From Candidatus Woesearchaeota archaeon (GTDB taxonomy: Archaea > Nanobdellota > Nanobdellia > Woesearchaeales > JAHWIC01): a DNA stretch of 64,000 bases. Numbering within the stretch: position 1 is the stretch's first letter; the number at the start of each line of letters is the position of its first letter. The stretch spans positions 41,905 through 105,904 of the forward strand of contig JAHWIK010000032.1 in assembly GCA_019322485.1 (NCBI GenBank). Direction: 5' to 3'. A model generated the notes under the pieces. The model saw only the letters and a program-made list of their open reading frames with translations, did not search any database and was not told the DNA's origin. The position numbers were made by a program, and so were the translations under genes. This document shows, in pieces, positions 26,260-35,227 of this stretch.

Positions 26260-26871
26260 TTATGCTTCATATCCGTAAATGGGTCTCCAGAAAGGCTCTG
26301 GCACAGGGATAAATGTCCTCATGTTAAGATAGCGCTTTACCTTGCTTGTCAGCTTGAAGACATCACGCCATAATTCCTTCTCGCGCTTATCAAACTCATG
26401 GCTCAGTATCCTAGAGTAATAGAGTTTATGGAAATGTTTTAGCACAGGATGTTTGTCCCATTGATTCTTGTAATCCGCCTCTATCCATGCCTTGAAGAAC
26501 ATTTCTACTTCGCCGAATATGACCTTGACCTCTTTTCCCATGTGCATTCGTCTTTCTTCCCTTGCATAAACAACATGGAAATCTATATCAAGATGATACT
26601 GGTAATATCCCTGGTATTTTGTTTCCGGCCTTTTTATTGTACGCCACCAGATCCACATTTCTTTGCCGCCAGCATGCAGGCCTTTCTGGCAGAATTTTTC
26701 CATGTATAATTTTTCTATGCATTCATGGCCTTCCTGTCCTCCCTGCTGGCCTTCATCGAGAAATCCTTCTTCAATAAGATACTCATGCATCATTACATAC
26801 ATATTCTTAAGATGAAAGATATCCTTATACTTTACTTTCATCTGTGTAATAGTTCTTACAGGAATGCTCAT
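26260..26871 (-). CDS. Conserved protein of unknown function
   Basis: A 203-residue soluble protein rich in aromatic and charged residues (WIWWRTIKRPETKYQGYYQYHLDI, YKNQWDKHPVLKHFHKLYY). It looks like a beta-sheet flanked by helices, with EKLYMEKFC and EVEMFFKAWIEADY helices. I recognise the general type from other small archaeal genomes but know no function. It is divergent from ychF, and its 3' end lies 20 nt from copy C of the inverted-repeat element. Confidence 0.72.
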   Translation of the reverse strand: MSIPVRTITQMKVKYKDIFHLKNMYVMMHEYLIEEGFLDEGQQGGQEGHECIEKLYMEKFCQKGLHAGGKEMWIWWRTIKRPETKYQGYYQYHLDIDFHVVYAREERRMHMGKEVKVIFGEVEMFFKAWIEADYKNQWDKHPVLKHFHKLYYSRILSHEFDKREKELWRDVFKLTSKVKRYLNMRTFIPVPEPFWRPIYGYEA

Positions 26872-26984
26872 AATAAGAATAATAGGAGAGGGAATTTATA
26901 AATTTTTCTATTTTGTATACCAGTATACGGATTTGTTCATGAGTTGGACAAAGCTTAAAAATAGCTTAAATTTCGTAAAATATT

Positions 26985-28184
26985 ATGTTAGTCGGGGTCG
27001 TAGGAAAAGCCAATGTAGGCAAGAGCACTTTTTTCAAAGCTTCTACTCTTGCAGAAGTAGAGTGTGCTAATTATCCCTTCACCACTATTGACGCAAATCA
27101 TGCTGTCGCTTATGTCAAGGTGGAATGTGTTGACAAGGATTTTAATGTGCAATGCAACCCGCGGTTTGGCTACTGCGTAAATGGAAATAGGTTTGTGCCT
27201 GTAGATATGCTGGATGTTGCCGGCCTGGTCCCAGGAGCGCACAAAGGCCTAGGCAGGGGCAATGAATTTCTTGATGATTTAAACCAGGCAAATGCATTGA
27301 TACATGTTATAGATGTATCCGGCTCAACAAATGAGAAAGGGGAGCCGGTTGATGCATTAAGCTATGACCCTGCTGAGGATATAAAATTCCTTGAGGTTGA
27401 ATTAGATATGTGGTATCTAAGGATATTGAAGAAAGGATGGGACAAGTTTGCCCGGGCAGTCCAGCAGGAGCACAGGGAGATAGAAAAGGCGCTTGAAAAA
27501 CAGCTGTCATCATTAAGAGTTACAGAGGATATGCTGAAAGAGGTAATCAAGGAGCTTGAGCTGAACAAAGAGAGGCCGTTGGAATGGAGCGAGGATAACC
27601 TGAAAGACCTGGCAACAAAACTAAGAAAACTTACAAAGCCAATGATTATTGCTGCAAACAAGGTAGATGTTCCTGGGGCAGAAAAAAACCTTGAAAGAAT
27701 CAAGAAGGAATTCCCTGATGACATGATTATTCCATGCTCTGCTGAGTCAGAGCTTGCGTTAAAGGAGGCTGCAAAGCACGGACTGATAGATTATATCCCT
27801 GGAGAGAAGGATTTCACAATAAAGGACGAATCAAAGCTGAATGAAAAGCAGAAAACAGGGCTTGAATTTGTCAGGAAGAATCTCCTTGAGAAATATAATT
27901 CAACAGGCATACAGGATGTCCTGGATACAGCTGTTTACAAGCTTCTAAAATATATAGCAATCTTCCCGGGCGGCGTAAATAAGTTAGAGGATAAAGACGG
28001 GAATGTTTTGCCGGATTGTTTCTTATTGCCAGACGGCTCAACTGCACTTGACTTTGCGTTCAGGATTCATACAGACATAGGAAATAAGTTTATAAGAGCT
28101 ATAGACGTCAAAACAAAGATGGTGGTAGGCAAAGACCATCCTTTGAAGCACAGGGATGTCGTAGAAATAGTGACAAGCAAATAG
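26985..28184 (+). CDS. ychF: YchF/Obg-related GTPase with TGS domain
   Basis: A 399-residue TRAFAC GTPase of the archaeal YchF branch. G1 is GKANVGKST (7-15), the switch region has NYPFTTIDAN, G3 is DVAGLVPGAHKGLGRGNEFL, and G4 is the NKVD in IIAANKVDVPGA. A helical domain is inserted between G3 and G4, and the C-terminus has a TGS domain (TALDFAFRIHTDIGNKF). YchF proteins bind ribosomes and prefer ATP in some species; the exact role is unknown. It converges on the oapABC operon. Confidence 0.92.
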   Translation: MLVGVVGKANVGKSTFFKASTLAEVECANYPFTTIDANHAVAYVKVECVDKDFNVQCNPRFGYCVNGNRFVPVDMLDVAGLVPGAHKGLGRGNEFLDDLNQANALIHVIDVSGSTNEKGEPVDALSYDPAEDIKFLEVELDMWYLRILKKGWDKFARAVQQEHREIEKALEKQLSSLRVTEDMLKEVIKELELNKERPLEWSEDNLKDLATKLRKLTKPMIIAANKVDVPGAEKNLERIKKEFPDDMIIPCSAESELALKEAAKHGLIDYIPGEKDFTIKDESKLNEKQKTGLEFVRKNLLEKYNSTGIQDVLDTAVYKLLKYIAIFPGGVNKLEDKDGNVLPDCFLLPDGSTALDFAFRIHTDIGNKFIRAIDVKTKMVVGKDHPLKHRDVVEIVTSK

Positions 28185-28194
28185 AGGGACTAAA

Positions 28195-28587
28195 TTAATC
28201 TTTTTCTTTCTTTCCAGTCTGGTTAAAGCTCTCTACAATGTCAATCATATATTTTCCTTCTTCCAGTTTTATTACGAGAGGGTCTTTCCTGAAAAGATGC
28301 ACCAAATCAAGCTCGTATTTCCCTGGTTTTGAGACCCTTATAGCCTCGAGGTCAAGAACAACCGGCTGGTCCTTGTCAATCTGCGAGCCAACAAGGTCGA
28401 AAACATCCTTTTCTATCTTCTCCTTGTCTGCAGGCGTAAGTTTTGCCCCTTCCACTACTTCCTTGACTTTCTTTAATTTATCCTTTCTTATATAGAAGAA
28501 TAATCTTCCGCCGCAGGAACATCCTTTTAGAATCTCAGATGCACCATCGTCATAGAATTTGTTGCACCTAACGCATTGATGAGGCAT
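28195..28587 (-). CDS. oapC: Zn-ribbon protein, OapC-like
   Basis: A 130-residue protein with an N-terminal zinc ribbon (CVRCNKFYDDG...GCSCGGRLFFY, four cysteines) and a C-terminal alpha/beta part (PVVLDLEAIRVSKPGKYELDLVHLF). It is the last of three genes matching the conserved archaeal trio named OapA-OapB-OapC after their place next to a replication origin in haloarchaea. Function is not established. One base separates it from oapB. Confidence 0.82.
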   Translation of the reverse strand: MPHQCVRCNKFYDDGASEILKGCSCGGRLFFYIRKDKLKKVKEVVEGAKLTPADKEKIEKDVFDLVGSQIDKDQPVVLDLEAIRVSKPGKYELDLVHLFRKDPLVIKLEEGKYMIDIVESFNQTGKKEKD

Positions 28588-28588
28588 T

Positions 28589-28978
28589 TTATTTTTTCTT
28601 TTTCTTTTTAGTTTCTTTTGTGAGCAGTTCTATCTTATCGGGATTCTTCTTTATCTCTTTTACAACAGTCGCAGGGCCTATTATTGTAAAACCAACCCTG
28701 TTGCCGAGCATAACATTCACAAAATTGCCTTTTACACGCCTGAAAAATGTCTTGTCTTTGCTTGCCGGGTTTATGACTGCAAGCTCTATTCCCTTGAACT
28801 TTGCATCAATCTCTTCCATTGTGATTGCTATCAAGTCTGTTTCTTCTTCCTTCTTTAAGCGGCCTTCCAATAGTATTATCTTGTTTTCCTTTGCGATGTC
28901 CAGCAGTTTCTTTACACGGCGTGCACTGCCTAAATCTGCTATCTCATTGTAGGGTATAAATTGTAGTGTTAATGCCAT
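28589..28978 (-). CDS. oapB: DUF2073-type protein, OapB-like
   Basis: A 129-residue protein starting LTLQFIPYNEIADLGSARRVKKLLDIAKENKIILLEGRLKKEEETDLI, which is the pattern of the DUF2073/OapB family; the lysine-rich end (TKETKKKKKK) could bind nucleic acid. It sits between the Era-like GTPase and the zinc-ribbon protein, the fixed order of this archaeal cluster. Role unknown; RNA or ribosome binding is a reasonable guess from the partners. Confidence 0.82.
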   Translation of the reverse strand: MALTLQFIPYNEIADLGSARRVKKLLDIAKENKIILLEGRLKKEEETDLIAITMEEIDAKFKGIELAVINPASKDKTFFRRVKGNFVNVMLGNRVGFTIIGPATVVKEIKKNPDKIELLTKETKKKKKK

Positions 28979-28994
28979 TTTTCTCCTCTTTTTT

Positions 28995-29627
28995 TTAACC
29001 AGCTATAGCAAACAACGCTTCATAAAACTTATCTACGTTCTTGCCGTACTTTCCTGATATCCCAATAACATTATACTGCGGATAAGCAGCCTGGATTTTC
29101 TTGATATTTGATTTTTTTAGGTCTATTTTGTTTGCAACTATTAAAACAGGGATATCCCTTGCTGCTAAGTTTCCAATAATCGTTATATTGACCTGTGAAT
29201 AAGGGTCTTTTGTTGAGTCTAATACGACTATAACGCAGTCCATGTCATCAAGCCACTTTATTGAGTCAATTACTCCCTTTGTTGCCTCTTTTGCGCGCTT
29301 CTTTGCTTCAGTTTCCTTCATTCCTGCCTTTATAAAATCCTCAAAATCAATCTTTGTAGCTATGCCTGGTGTGTCAACAAGGTTGAATGAAATCTCTCTT
29401 CCCTTGCTTTTTATGTTTATCTGCTCTTTTATCTGGATTTCCCTGGTCTCATGGGCAATATTAGAAACAGAACCCATGTCTTCTCCAAGCCAGTCCTGGC
29501 AGATTCTGTTTGCCAGTGTTGTTTTTCCGCCGTTTGGAGGCCCATACAGACCTAACTTAACGTGCTTTTTCTTCTTGAACAGGTTCTTCAGAACTTTATT
29601 GATAAACTTCTTCATTAAGTTAATCAT
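28995..29627 (-). CDS. oapA: Era-like GTPase, OapA-like
   Basis: A 210-residue GTPase with a basic, amphipathic N-terminus (KKFINKVLKNLFKKKK). G1 is GPPNGGKTT (29-37), G3 the LVDTPGIATKIDF segment, G4 the NKID in VLIVANKIDLKK, and a G5-like ISG. It is the first gene of the oapABC operon on the minus strand. Two starts (29627 and 29615) are possible; the first is used. Function unknown; it is one of the most conserved uncharacterised GTPases of archaea (family knowledge). Confidence 0.85.
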   Translation of the reverse strand: MINLMKKFINKVLKNLFKKKKHVKLGLYGPPNGGKTTLANRICQDWLGEDMGSVSNIAHETREIQIKEQINIKSKGREISFNLVDTPGIATKIDFEDFIKAGMKETEAKKRAKEATKGVIDSIKWLDDMDCVIVVLDSTKDPYSQVNITIIGNLAARDIPVLIVANKIDLKKSNIKKIQAAYPQYNVIGISGKYGKNVDKFYEALFAIAG

Positions 29628-29695
29628 GCGAACATCACTGAAAAATTAAAGAATCAGGTAATATATATAGTTTATGTTTTTTGCAGGTAGAAAGA

Positions 29696-29705
29696 TTTAT
29701 ATAAA
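29696..29705 (+). promoter_or_regulatory. TATA box of the HTH-PIN-herA operon
   Basis: TTTATATAAA lies 20 nt upstream of the ATG at 29726, implying a leaderless first gene. Only this promoter is seen for the three overlapping genes. Confidence 0.6.
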
Positions 29706-29725
29706 AACAAAATTATTTTGGATTC

Positions 29726-30274
29726 ATGAATGCGACTATAAAAAAGGACATTCTTTCCATATTATCTGAAGTTATAGGGATACTCAAGAGCAAAGAGGAA
29801 GCAGATATTCTGGAGATTAGGAAGTTAAGCAACCATACAATACATAATGCAACAATATTCCAGGATGAGGATTCTATTTCAATCGCTATTCTGGTTTATG
29901 CTCTGTCCAAGGTTATGGAAAGGAGTTTTGGCAGGATTAATTATATAGGATTCCTGAGTTTGCTGAATAAGGCAAAGGGGTTTCTGGAAAAAGATAATGA
30001 GATTAATTACAGAAGGGCTGTAAGGAGCATTTTCAGGGATGTTTCCAAGCTTGATAAGAAGATAGAGCTTTATGTTGAGGAGGTCATAAACCAGGCCCAG
30101 ATAAAAAAGGGAACCAAGCTGCATGAACATGGAGTTTCTATTGGCAGGGCTGCTGAGATTCTGGGGATTTCACAGTGGGAGCTGGTTGATTATGTGGGAA
30201 AAACAAGCCTGACTGACATAGAGACCATAAATGTTATTGACAGGATAAAATTTGTAAGGGGGATGTTTAGTTGA
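29726..30274 (+). CDS. Helical protein with C-terminal HTH-like segment
   Basis: A 182-residue, mainly helical protein. The C-terminal part GVSIGRAAEILGISQWELVDYVGKT (about 136-160) looks like a helix-turn-helix of the kind found in UPF0175-like antitoxins that pair with PIN proteins. The N-terminal ~120 residues are helices without recognised motif. It overlaps the PIN gene (TTGA) and is the first gene of an operon with PIN and herA. An antitoxin or regulatory/adaptor role is inferred from the pairing only. Confidence 0.75.
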   Translation: MNATIKKDILSILSEVIGILKSKEEADILEIRKLSNHTIHNATIFQDEDSISIAILVYALSKVMERSFGRINYIGFLSLLNKAKGFLEKDNEINYRRAVRSIFRDVSKLDKKIELYVEEVINQAQIKKGTKLHEHGVSIGRAAEILGISQWELVDYVGKTSLTDIETINVIDRIKFVRGMFS

Positions 30275-30963
30275 CTAAATCCATTATATTTGACTCGGGC
30301 CCGATAATAAGTTTAACTATGAACAACCTATTGTGGACACTAAGTAGATTAAAGGAAAGGTTCAAAGGAAATTTCTATCTAAGCGAGGGTGTTAAAAGGG
30401 AGCTTGTTGACAGGCCGCTTGCTTCAAAGAAATTTAAATTTGAGGCTCTGCAGGTTTTGAAATGCATTGATGACGGAATTCTGGAGGTTGTTGAGAATGA
30501 AAAGGTTAATGAAATTGCTAACGAGATTCTAGAATTGTCAAATCACTGCTTTAAGGTCCAGGGCCACTGGCTTAACCTGTTCCATTACGGGGAAATATCA
30601 GGGATTGCCGCCTGCAAGGTCCTCCGGACAAATATCTTTGTTGTCGATGAGCGCACAACAAGGCTGGTAATTGAATCTCCTGACAAGCTGATAGGTATAC
30701 TGGAGAGAACGATGCATACAAAAATAGAGGTAGACAGAGAAAATCTTAATAAGTTTAGTGAATTCACAAAGGATATACAGCTGATAAGGTCTGTTGAGCT
30801 GGTTACAAGGGCTTATGAGCTTGGATTTTTAGATAAATATCTATTGAATATCCAAAATCCTAAAAGAACGCTGCTTGAGAGTATTTTGTGGGGGGTCAAA
30901 CTTGACGGATGCTCAGTCTCAAAGAGAGAGATTGAGAAGATACTTGAGTTTGAAAAAACATGA
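30271..30963 (+). CDS. PIN-domain protein (putative nuclease)
   Basis: A 230-residue protein with a PIN-type start KSIIFDSGPIIS (first metal Asp at 8), an acidic middle region with HYGEISGIAACKVL and FVVDERTTRLVIE that can supply the other metal ligands, and a C-terminal helical extension of about 90 residues absent from small VapC toxins. The start is TTG 30271: the next Met (residue 17) comes after the catalytic Asp, and a purine-rich GGGGG lies just upstream. It overlaps genes on both sides by 4 nt, tying it to herA. It may be the nuclease partner of HerA here, or a toxin. Confidence 0.82.
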   Translation: MTKSIIFDSGPIISLTMNNLLWTLSRLKERFKGNFYLSEGVKRELVDRPLASKKFKFEALQVLKCIDDGILEVVENEKVNEIANEILELSNHCFKVQGHWLNLFHYGEISGIAACKVLRTNIFVVDERTTRLVIESPDKLIGILERTMHTKIEVDRENLNKFSEFTKDIQLIRSVELVTRAYELGFLDKYLLNIQNPKRTLLESILWGVKLDGCSVSKREIEKILEFEKT

Positions 30964-32480
30964 TCAAAGGACAGGTAATTTCTGGAGGGTTCAGCAAGAT
31001 ATTAGTTAGGCAGAAATCCGAGCAAAGCCTTGAGCTAGGGGAACTGCTTGTTGCAGACATGCCTGACGGAAAGATACTTCTGCAGGTTTATGACCTGATT
31101 TACGGCTCTCAGCTCTCGCAGCAGAACCTTGAGCTTATTTCTGGGATGAAGCTTGAGGAAAATACTGACCTGGATTTCATGGATGCCTCTCTTAGGAATT
31201 ACAAGCTTGCCCTGCTTAAGAACTTGACAACTATTAAATCGAATGATGCTAGCGTGTGTAAAGCTCTTCCTAATTTCTTCTCTGATGTTCGCGAGCTTAC
31301 TAAAGAAGATTTGTCGTTCTTGACTAAACCTGGTGACCCTATTTTTATTGGCAAACTTCGTTCTGGAAGTAAAGTGATTGATGTTCCTGCTTATCTGGAT
31401 GGTTCTAAGGTGTTATCTCATCACGTGCTTATTCCAGCTACAACTGGTCGTGGTAAATCTAATTTAGTTTCGTGTGTTCTTTGGGATACACTTGACAAGG
31501 ATTACTGCGGAATGTTGGTTCTTGACCCTCACGACGAGTATTATGGCCGTACTGGTGTTGGTCTTAAAGACCATAGTTCTAAAGACAAGGTTGTTTATTA
31601 CACCCCCAAGAATGTTCCGCCTGGATGCATGACTCTTAAGATTAATCTTGAAGTTATTCGTCCTATGCACTTCAATGGTGTTGTTGACTTCTCTGATCCA
31701 CAACGTCAGGCTCTTAGTGCTTATTACAAGAAATACGGTAAATCATGGATTGAGGCTGTTATTTTGGAGAAGCCTTTAGATGTTCAGTTTAATGAAGGAA
31801 CAATTGCTGTTATACGTCGTCGTATACTTTCTTTACTTGACTTAGAGTTTAGCAATAATCAGTTATTTTCCAATGGCGTGTTTGACCTGCAGGCTGGAAC
31901 TTCAACTGTTAGCGACATTTGTTCTGAGCTTGAGAAATCGAAAACAGTTATTGTTGACACTTCAAACTTTTCAGGAGCAGTTGAGATTCTTATTGGCGGT
32001 TTAATTGTAACTGAGGTTTTTAGGAAGTATAAAGGTTACAAGGTTTCTGGTGAGCTTTCTGGTAAACCTGTAATTTCTGTTGTGCTTGAGGAAGCTCCTC
32101 GTGTTTTAGGAAAAGAGGTTCTTGAGAAAGGCTCTAATATATTCTCTACAATTGCCCGTGAGGGTAGGAAGTTTAAGGTTGGGCTGATTGCTATTACTCA
32201 ACTGCCTTCCCTGATTCCTCGTCAGATACTTGCTAATATGAACACTAAGATTATATTAGGCATTGAGATGGCTGCTGAACGCCAGGCTATCATAGATTCT
32301 GCTTCCCAGGATTTGAGCGAGGATTCCCGCAATATTGCTTCTCTTGATAAGGGTGAAGCTATAGTTACCTCTAATTTTGCGAAGTTTGCAATGCCGATTA
32401 AGATTCCGCTTTTTGATGATTTTGTGAAGAAAGAGGGAAAATCTGTCAAGAAGGACTTCTCTGGGATTAGTTCTGAATAG
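30960..32480 (+). CDS. herA: HerA hexameric DNA helicase/translocase
   Basis: A 506-residue FtsK/HerA ATPase: N-terminal HAS-barrel (GGFSKILVRQ...LGELLVADMPDGKILLQVYDL), Walker A ATTGRGKSN (~160), LDPHDEYYG, and Walker B VSVVLEEAPRVL (~372) followed by TIAREGRKFKVGLIAITQLPSLI with the sensor and arginine region. HerA normally works with the NurA nuclease in double-strand break end resection with Mre11-Rad50. Here nurA is not adjacent; the neighbours are a PIN protein and an HTH-like gene. From about 31240 Arg is mostly CGT/CGC and TCT/GTT-type codons dominate, unlike the AGG/AGA-rich start and neighbours. Confidence 0.93.
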   Translation: MIKGQVISGGFSKILVRQKSEQSLELGELLVADMPDGKILLQVYDLIYGSQLSQQNLELISGMKLEENTDLDFMDASLRNYKLALLKNLTTIKSNDASVCKALPNFFSDVRELTKEDLSFLTKPGDPIFIGKLRSGSKVIDVPAYLDGSKVLSHHVLIPATTGRGKSNLVSCVLWDTLDKDYCGMLVLDPHDEYYGRTGVGLKDHSSKDKVVYYTPKNVPPGCMTLKINLEVIRPMHFNGVVDFSDPQRQALSAYYKKYGKSWIEAVILEKPLDVQFNEGTIAVIRRRILSLLDLEFSNNQLFSNGVFDLQAGTSTVSDICSELEKSKTVIVDTSNFSGAVEILIGGLIVTEVFRKYKGYKVSGELSGKPVISVVLEEAPRVLGKEVLEKGSNIFSTIAREGRKFKVGLIAITQLPSLIPRQILANMNTKIILGIEMAAERQAIIDSASQDLSEDSRNIASLDKGEAIVTSNFAKFAMPIKIPLFDDFVKKEGKSVKKDFSGISSE

Positions 32481-32485
32481 AAAAA

Positions 32486-32495
32486 TTTATATAAA
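32486..32495 (+). promoter_or_regulatory. TATA box of the gene at 32517
   Basis: TTTATATAAA lies 22 nt before the ATG, immediately after the herA stop, so the next gene is probably transcribed on its own with a leaderless mRNA. Confidence 0.55.
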
Positions 32496-32516
32496 GAAAT
32501 TTATAAGGTATGTAAT

Positions 32517-33338
32517 ATGCGTGTGCAATTAGAACAGTATAAGATTGTACTTACAAATCTAGGCAAGGGTTTGTCTAAGTGCACCCATATCAAGAATTCT
32601 CTTATCAGGTTCTTTGCAGCCTCTGAAAAGAAGTTTAGGCAGTTTGAAACCCATTTTGGACAGCTTCAGGATAACCTGAACAGGATACCTCAAGTTGAGG
32701 ATACAGAATGGAAGTGGTTCAGAACCAGGGTTCTGAACGCAATAAGGAAATGCGTTGGAGATTTGAAAGCTATAAAGGATGCTTCAGAAGGGATTGTAAG
32801 GCTTAGCAGGGAAGACGAGAAAGCAATTACATGGGAAGAGGAAGTGGCAGCTGAGGGAGAAAAGTTTGTTGGAAGAGGACTCAAAAATATTGTGGGAAAT
32901 ATGAAAGGCCAGGACAAACTCAGGCTTGAGGCTATGAGAGCTATGCTTATAGAATTACTTGGTGAGGTAAAAGACCTTTCAGAGATTGCAACACACCAAG
33001 TGGTAAAAGCCATTGACCCTGAGATAGCTGCTTTTGGACAGCTTGAAAAAGAGGTGGAAGTGTTTGGTGAGGAGCACAAGGCACCAGCATTTGAGGGTGT
33101 AAGGAAAAGGGTTGCAGAAAGAGGGGGAAAAGAGGTCCAGGAGATTGTCACGGTCTTCAAATATATCGCATTAGGAGCAGAAAAGATTGGCAGGGACGAA
33201 GCCATAGAATTAAGGGAGATCAAGACTATAAATGAATTAACAATTGATGTTGACGCTCTTATGAATAAGATAGCAAGAGAGCTTGGCAGGGTAGCAGAAA
33301 GTATGGCAAGAGATGCTAGGCTGAGCGAAGCATCGTAA
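32517..33338 (+). CDS. Helical/coiled-coil protein of unknown function
   Basis: A 273-residue protein predicted to be almost all helix with heptad-like stretches (KKFRQFETHFGQLQDNLNRI, ELLGEVKDLSEIATHQVVKA, MNKIARELGRVAESMARDAR). No membrane segment, no known motif. It has its own TATA box and overlaps the 3' end of the convergent gene by 23 nt. A structural or scaffold role is possible, but nothing supports a specific function. Confidence 0.7.
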   Translation: MRVQLEQYKIVLTNLGKGLSKCTHIKNSLIRFFAASEKKFRQFETHFGQLQDNLNRIPQVEDTEWKWFRTRVLNAIRKCVGDLKAIKDASEGIVRLSREDEKAITWEEEVAAEGEKFVGRGLKNIVGNMKGQDKLRLEAMRAMLIELLGEVKDLSEIATHQVVKAIDPEIAAFGQLEKEVEVFGEEHKAPAFEGVRKRVAERGGKEVQEIVTVFKYIALGAEKIGRDEAIELREIKTINELTIDVDALMNKIARELGRVAESMARDARLSEAS

Positions 33339-33891
33339 TAGAAACAACAGGAACAAGTTCTTCAGCAGGTAATTTTTCTGAGTTTTTTGCTTCTTGTTCT
33401 CTAAGAATCTTTCTCATCTCTTCGATTGCCCTTGGATCTGCTAAATCAGAAATCAGCTGTTCATCAACAGGCTTATATGTTTCTTCATCAGGAAGCTTTA
33501 TTGTTACATTTGCTCCTTTTCTTCTTGCAGCCTGGCTAATCATTCTTAAGCCGTTTGCAAGAACAGCGTATAATAATGTTTCAAAATATGCCTCTCCAAT
33601 ATAAGTGTAGGCTCTGTCTCCTATAACCTGTTTGTTGTCAAGTTTTCTTGAACCTGGCTGGAAGGTATAGGTAAGAAGGTATCGGTCATTGACAGGAACT
33701 CGTGTTCCAGAAGCAGCATAGAAATCAATGGTTTTTCCATCATTAGGTTTTTTTCCTAATCTCTCAGATGGAATATCCTGGGTCTTCCTCTCTAACAGAA
33801 GCTCAAGGGTTTCGAATGGTTTTGCTGCTATAACCTCAATCTTGCTTTCAAACCTTTCTCTCCCGTTTTCTTGGTCTAAGTGAACATACAA
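33316..33891 (-). CDS. Protein of unknown function, TTG start
   Basis: A 191-residue protein with an N-terminal beta-rich part (YVHLDQENGRERFESKIEVI, DRYLLTYTFQPGSRKL) and helical C-terminal part (ADPRAIEEMRKILREQEAK). No family recognised. No in-frame ATG exists before residue ~115; the TTG at 33891 has a good Shine-Dalgarno (AGGGAG) 7 nt upstream and follows an in-frame stop closely, so TTG is the likely start. It overlaps the convergent gene by 23 nt. Confidence 0.65.
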   Translation of the reverse strand: MYVHLDQENGRERFESKIEVIAAKPFETLELLLERKTQDIPSERLGKKPNDGKTIDFYAASGTRVPVNDRYLLTYTFQPGSRKLDNKQVIGDRAYTYIGEAYFETLLYAVLANGLRMISQAARRKGANVTIKLPDEETYKPVDEQLISDLADPRAIEEMRKILREQEAKNSEKLPAEELVPVVSITMLRSA

Positions 33892-34018
33892 CTTAATCTC
33901 CCTAAGGTGCTAATAGAATGTGCTTTATAAAGCTTATTGTTTTTACTCACCTTAAGTAGTGACATAACTGTGTTTTTCAAAGAAAACCAATATAAAGACA
34001 AATGGAATCCTATTTTAC

Positions 34019-35227
34019 ATGAAATTCGCTCATTTAGCTGACTGCCATATAGGTGCATGGCGTGACCCTAAGCTTCGTGATGCTAATCTTCAGGCTTTTT
34101 CCAAAGCAATAGATATTTGCATTGAGAAATCCGTTGACTTTATTGTTATTGCCGGTGATTTGTTTAATACATCACTTCCTGCTATAGATGGTTTGAAAAC
34201 AGTTGTTAAAAGGTTTAAGGAGCTTAAAGATAAAGGCATTTCTGTATATGGTATTGCTGGCTCTCATGATTTTTCTCCTTCTGGCAAGACAATGATTGAT
34301 GTTCTTGAGAAAGCTGGGCTGTTTTTTAATGTTGCAAAAGGAGAAGAAATTGATGGCAGATTAAAGCTGAGGTTTACTGTTAATGAAAAAACAGGCGCAA
34401 AGATAGTTGGTTTATTAGGTAAGAAAGGAAGCTTAGAAAAAGGTTACTATGAACAGTTGATTAGAGATAATCTTGAGAAAGAAGCTGGTTATAAGATATT
34501 TTTATTTCATTCTGCTTTAACAGAATTCAAACCAAAAAATCTTGAAAAGATTGAATCTCATCCTTTGTCTCTTCTGCCTAAAGGCTTTAATTACTATGCT
34601 GGCGGCCACCCTCACTATATCTTTGACAAGAAAGAGGAAGGCTATGGGATGATTGCTTATCCTGGGCCATTATTCCCAAATAATTTCAAAGAGATTGAGG
34701 ATTTAGGGCGCGGAGGGTTTTATATTGTTTCTGATGATGAGGTTGCCTGGCAGCCAATCCAGATATATAATACCCATAAGTTAACTGTTGACTGCAACCA
34801 CAAAACACCAGAGCAGATTAAGTCAGAGATTTTATCTGACATCAAAGGCAAGGAATTCAACAATACGATTGTTACAATTAGGCTGAAAGGCACCTTAGAG
34901 TCTGGAAAGGTTTCAGATATCGGCTTCAAGGAGATATTTAGTTTACTTTACGACAAGTCTGCTTATTTCGTGATGAAGTCAGCTTATTTGCTCAAAACCA
35001 AAGAGTTCGAAGAAATCAAGGTTGATGTTGATTCCATTGATGAGATTGAAGATTCAATCATCAAGGAGCATGTCGGCCAGATAAAGGTCGGGGGTATGAG
35101 TGCTGATGAAGAAGCTGACTTGAGTAAAAAATTACTTAAGGTTCTTTCTGCTGACAAAAAAGAAGGTGAGAAGGTTGCTGATTTTGAAGCTAGGATAAGG
35201 AAAGATGTTGATGAGGTTTTGGGGTGA
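34019..35227 (+). CDS. mre11: Mre11 nuclease
   Basis: A 402-residue DNA repair nuclease. The five metallophosphoesterase motifs are visible: FAHLADCHIG (I), VIAGDLFNTS (II), GIAGSHDFS (III), the LFHSALTEF helix-strand (IV region) and AGGHPHYIF (V). The C-terminal ~100 residues are helical and end in an acidic/lysine-rich segment that in other archaea binds Rad50. Rad50 is normally the next gene; here a minus-strand membrane protein follows 11 nt after the stop. In motif III the usual GNHD is GSHD. Confidence 0.93.
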   Translation: MKFAHLADCHIGAWRDPKLRDANLQAFSKAIDICIEKSVDFIVIAGDLFNTSLPAIDGLKTVVKRFKELKDKGISVYGIAGSHDFSPSGKTMIDVLEKAGLFFNVAKGEEIDGRLKLRFTVNEKTGAKIVGLLGKKGSLEKGYYEQLIRDNLEKEAGYKIFLFHSALTEFKPKNLEKIESHPLSLLPKGFNYYAGGHPHYIFDKKEEGYGMIAYPGPLFPNNFKEIEDLGRGGFYIVSDDEVAWQPIQIYNTHKLTVDCNHKTPEQIKSEILSDIKGKEFNNTIVTIRLKGTLESGKVSDIGFKEIFSLLYDKSAYFVMKSAYLLKTKEFEEIKVDVDSIDEIEDSIIKEHVGQIKVGGMSADEEADLSKKLLKVLSADKKEGEKVADFEARIRKDVDEVLG

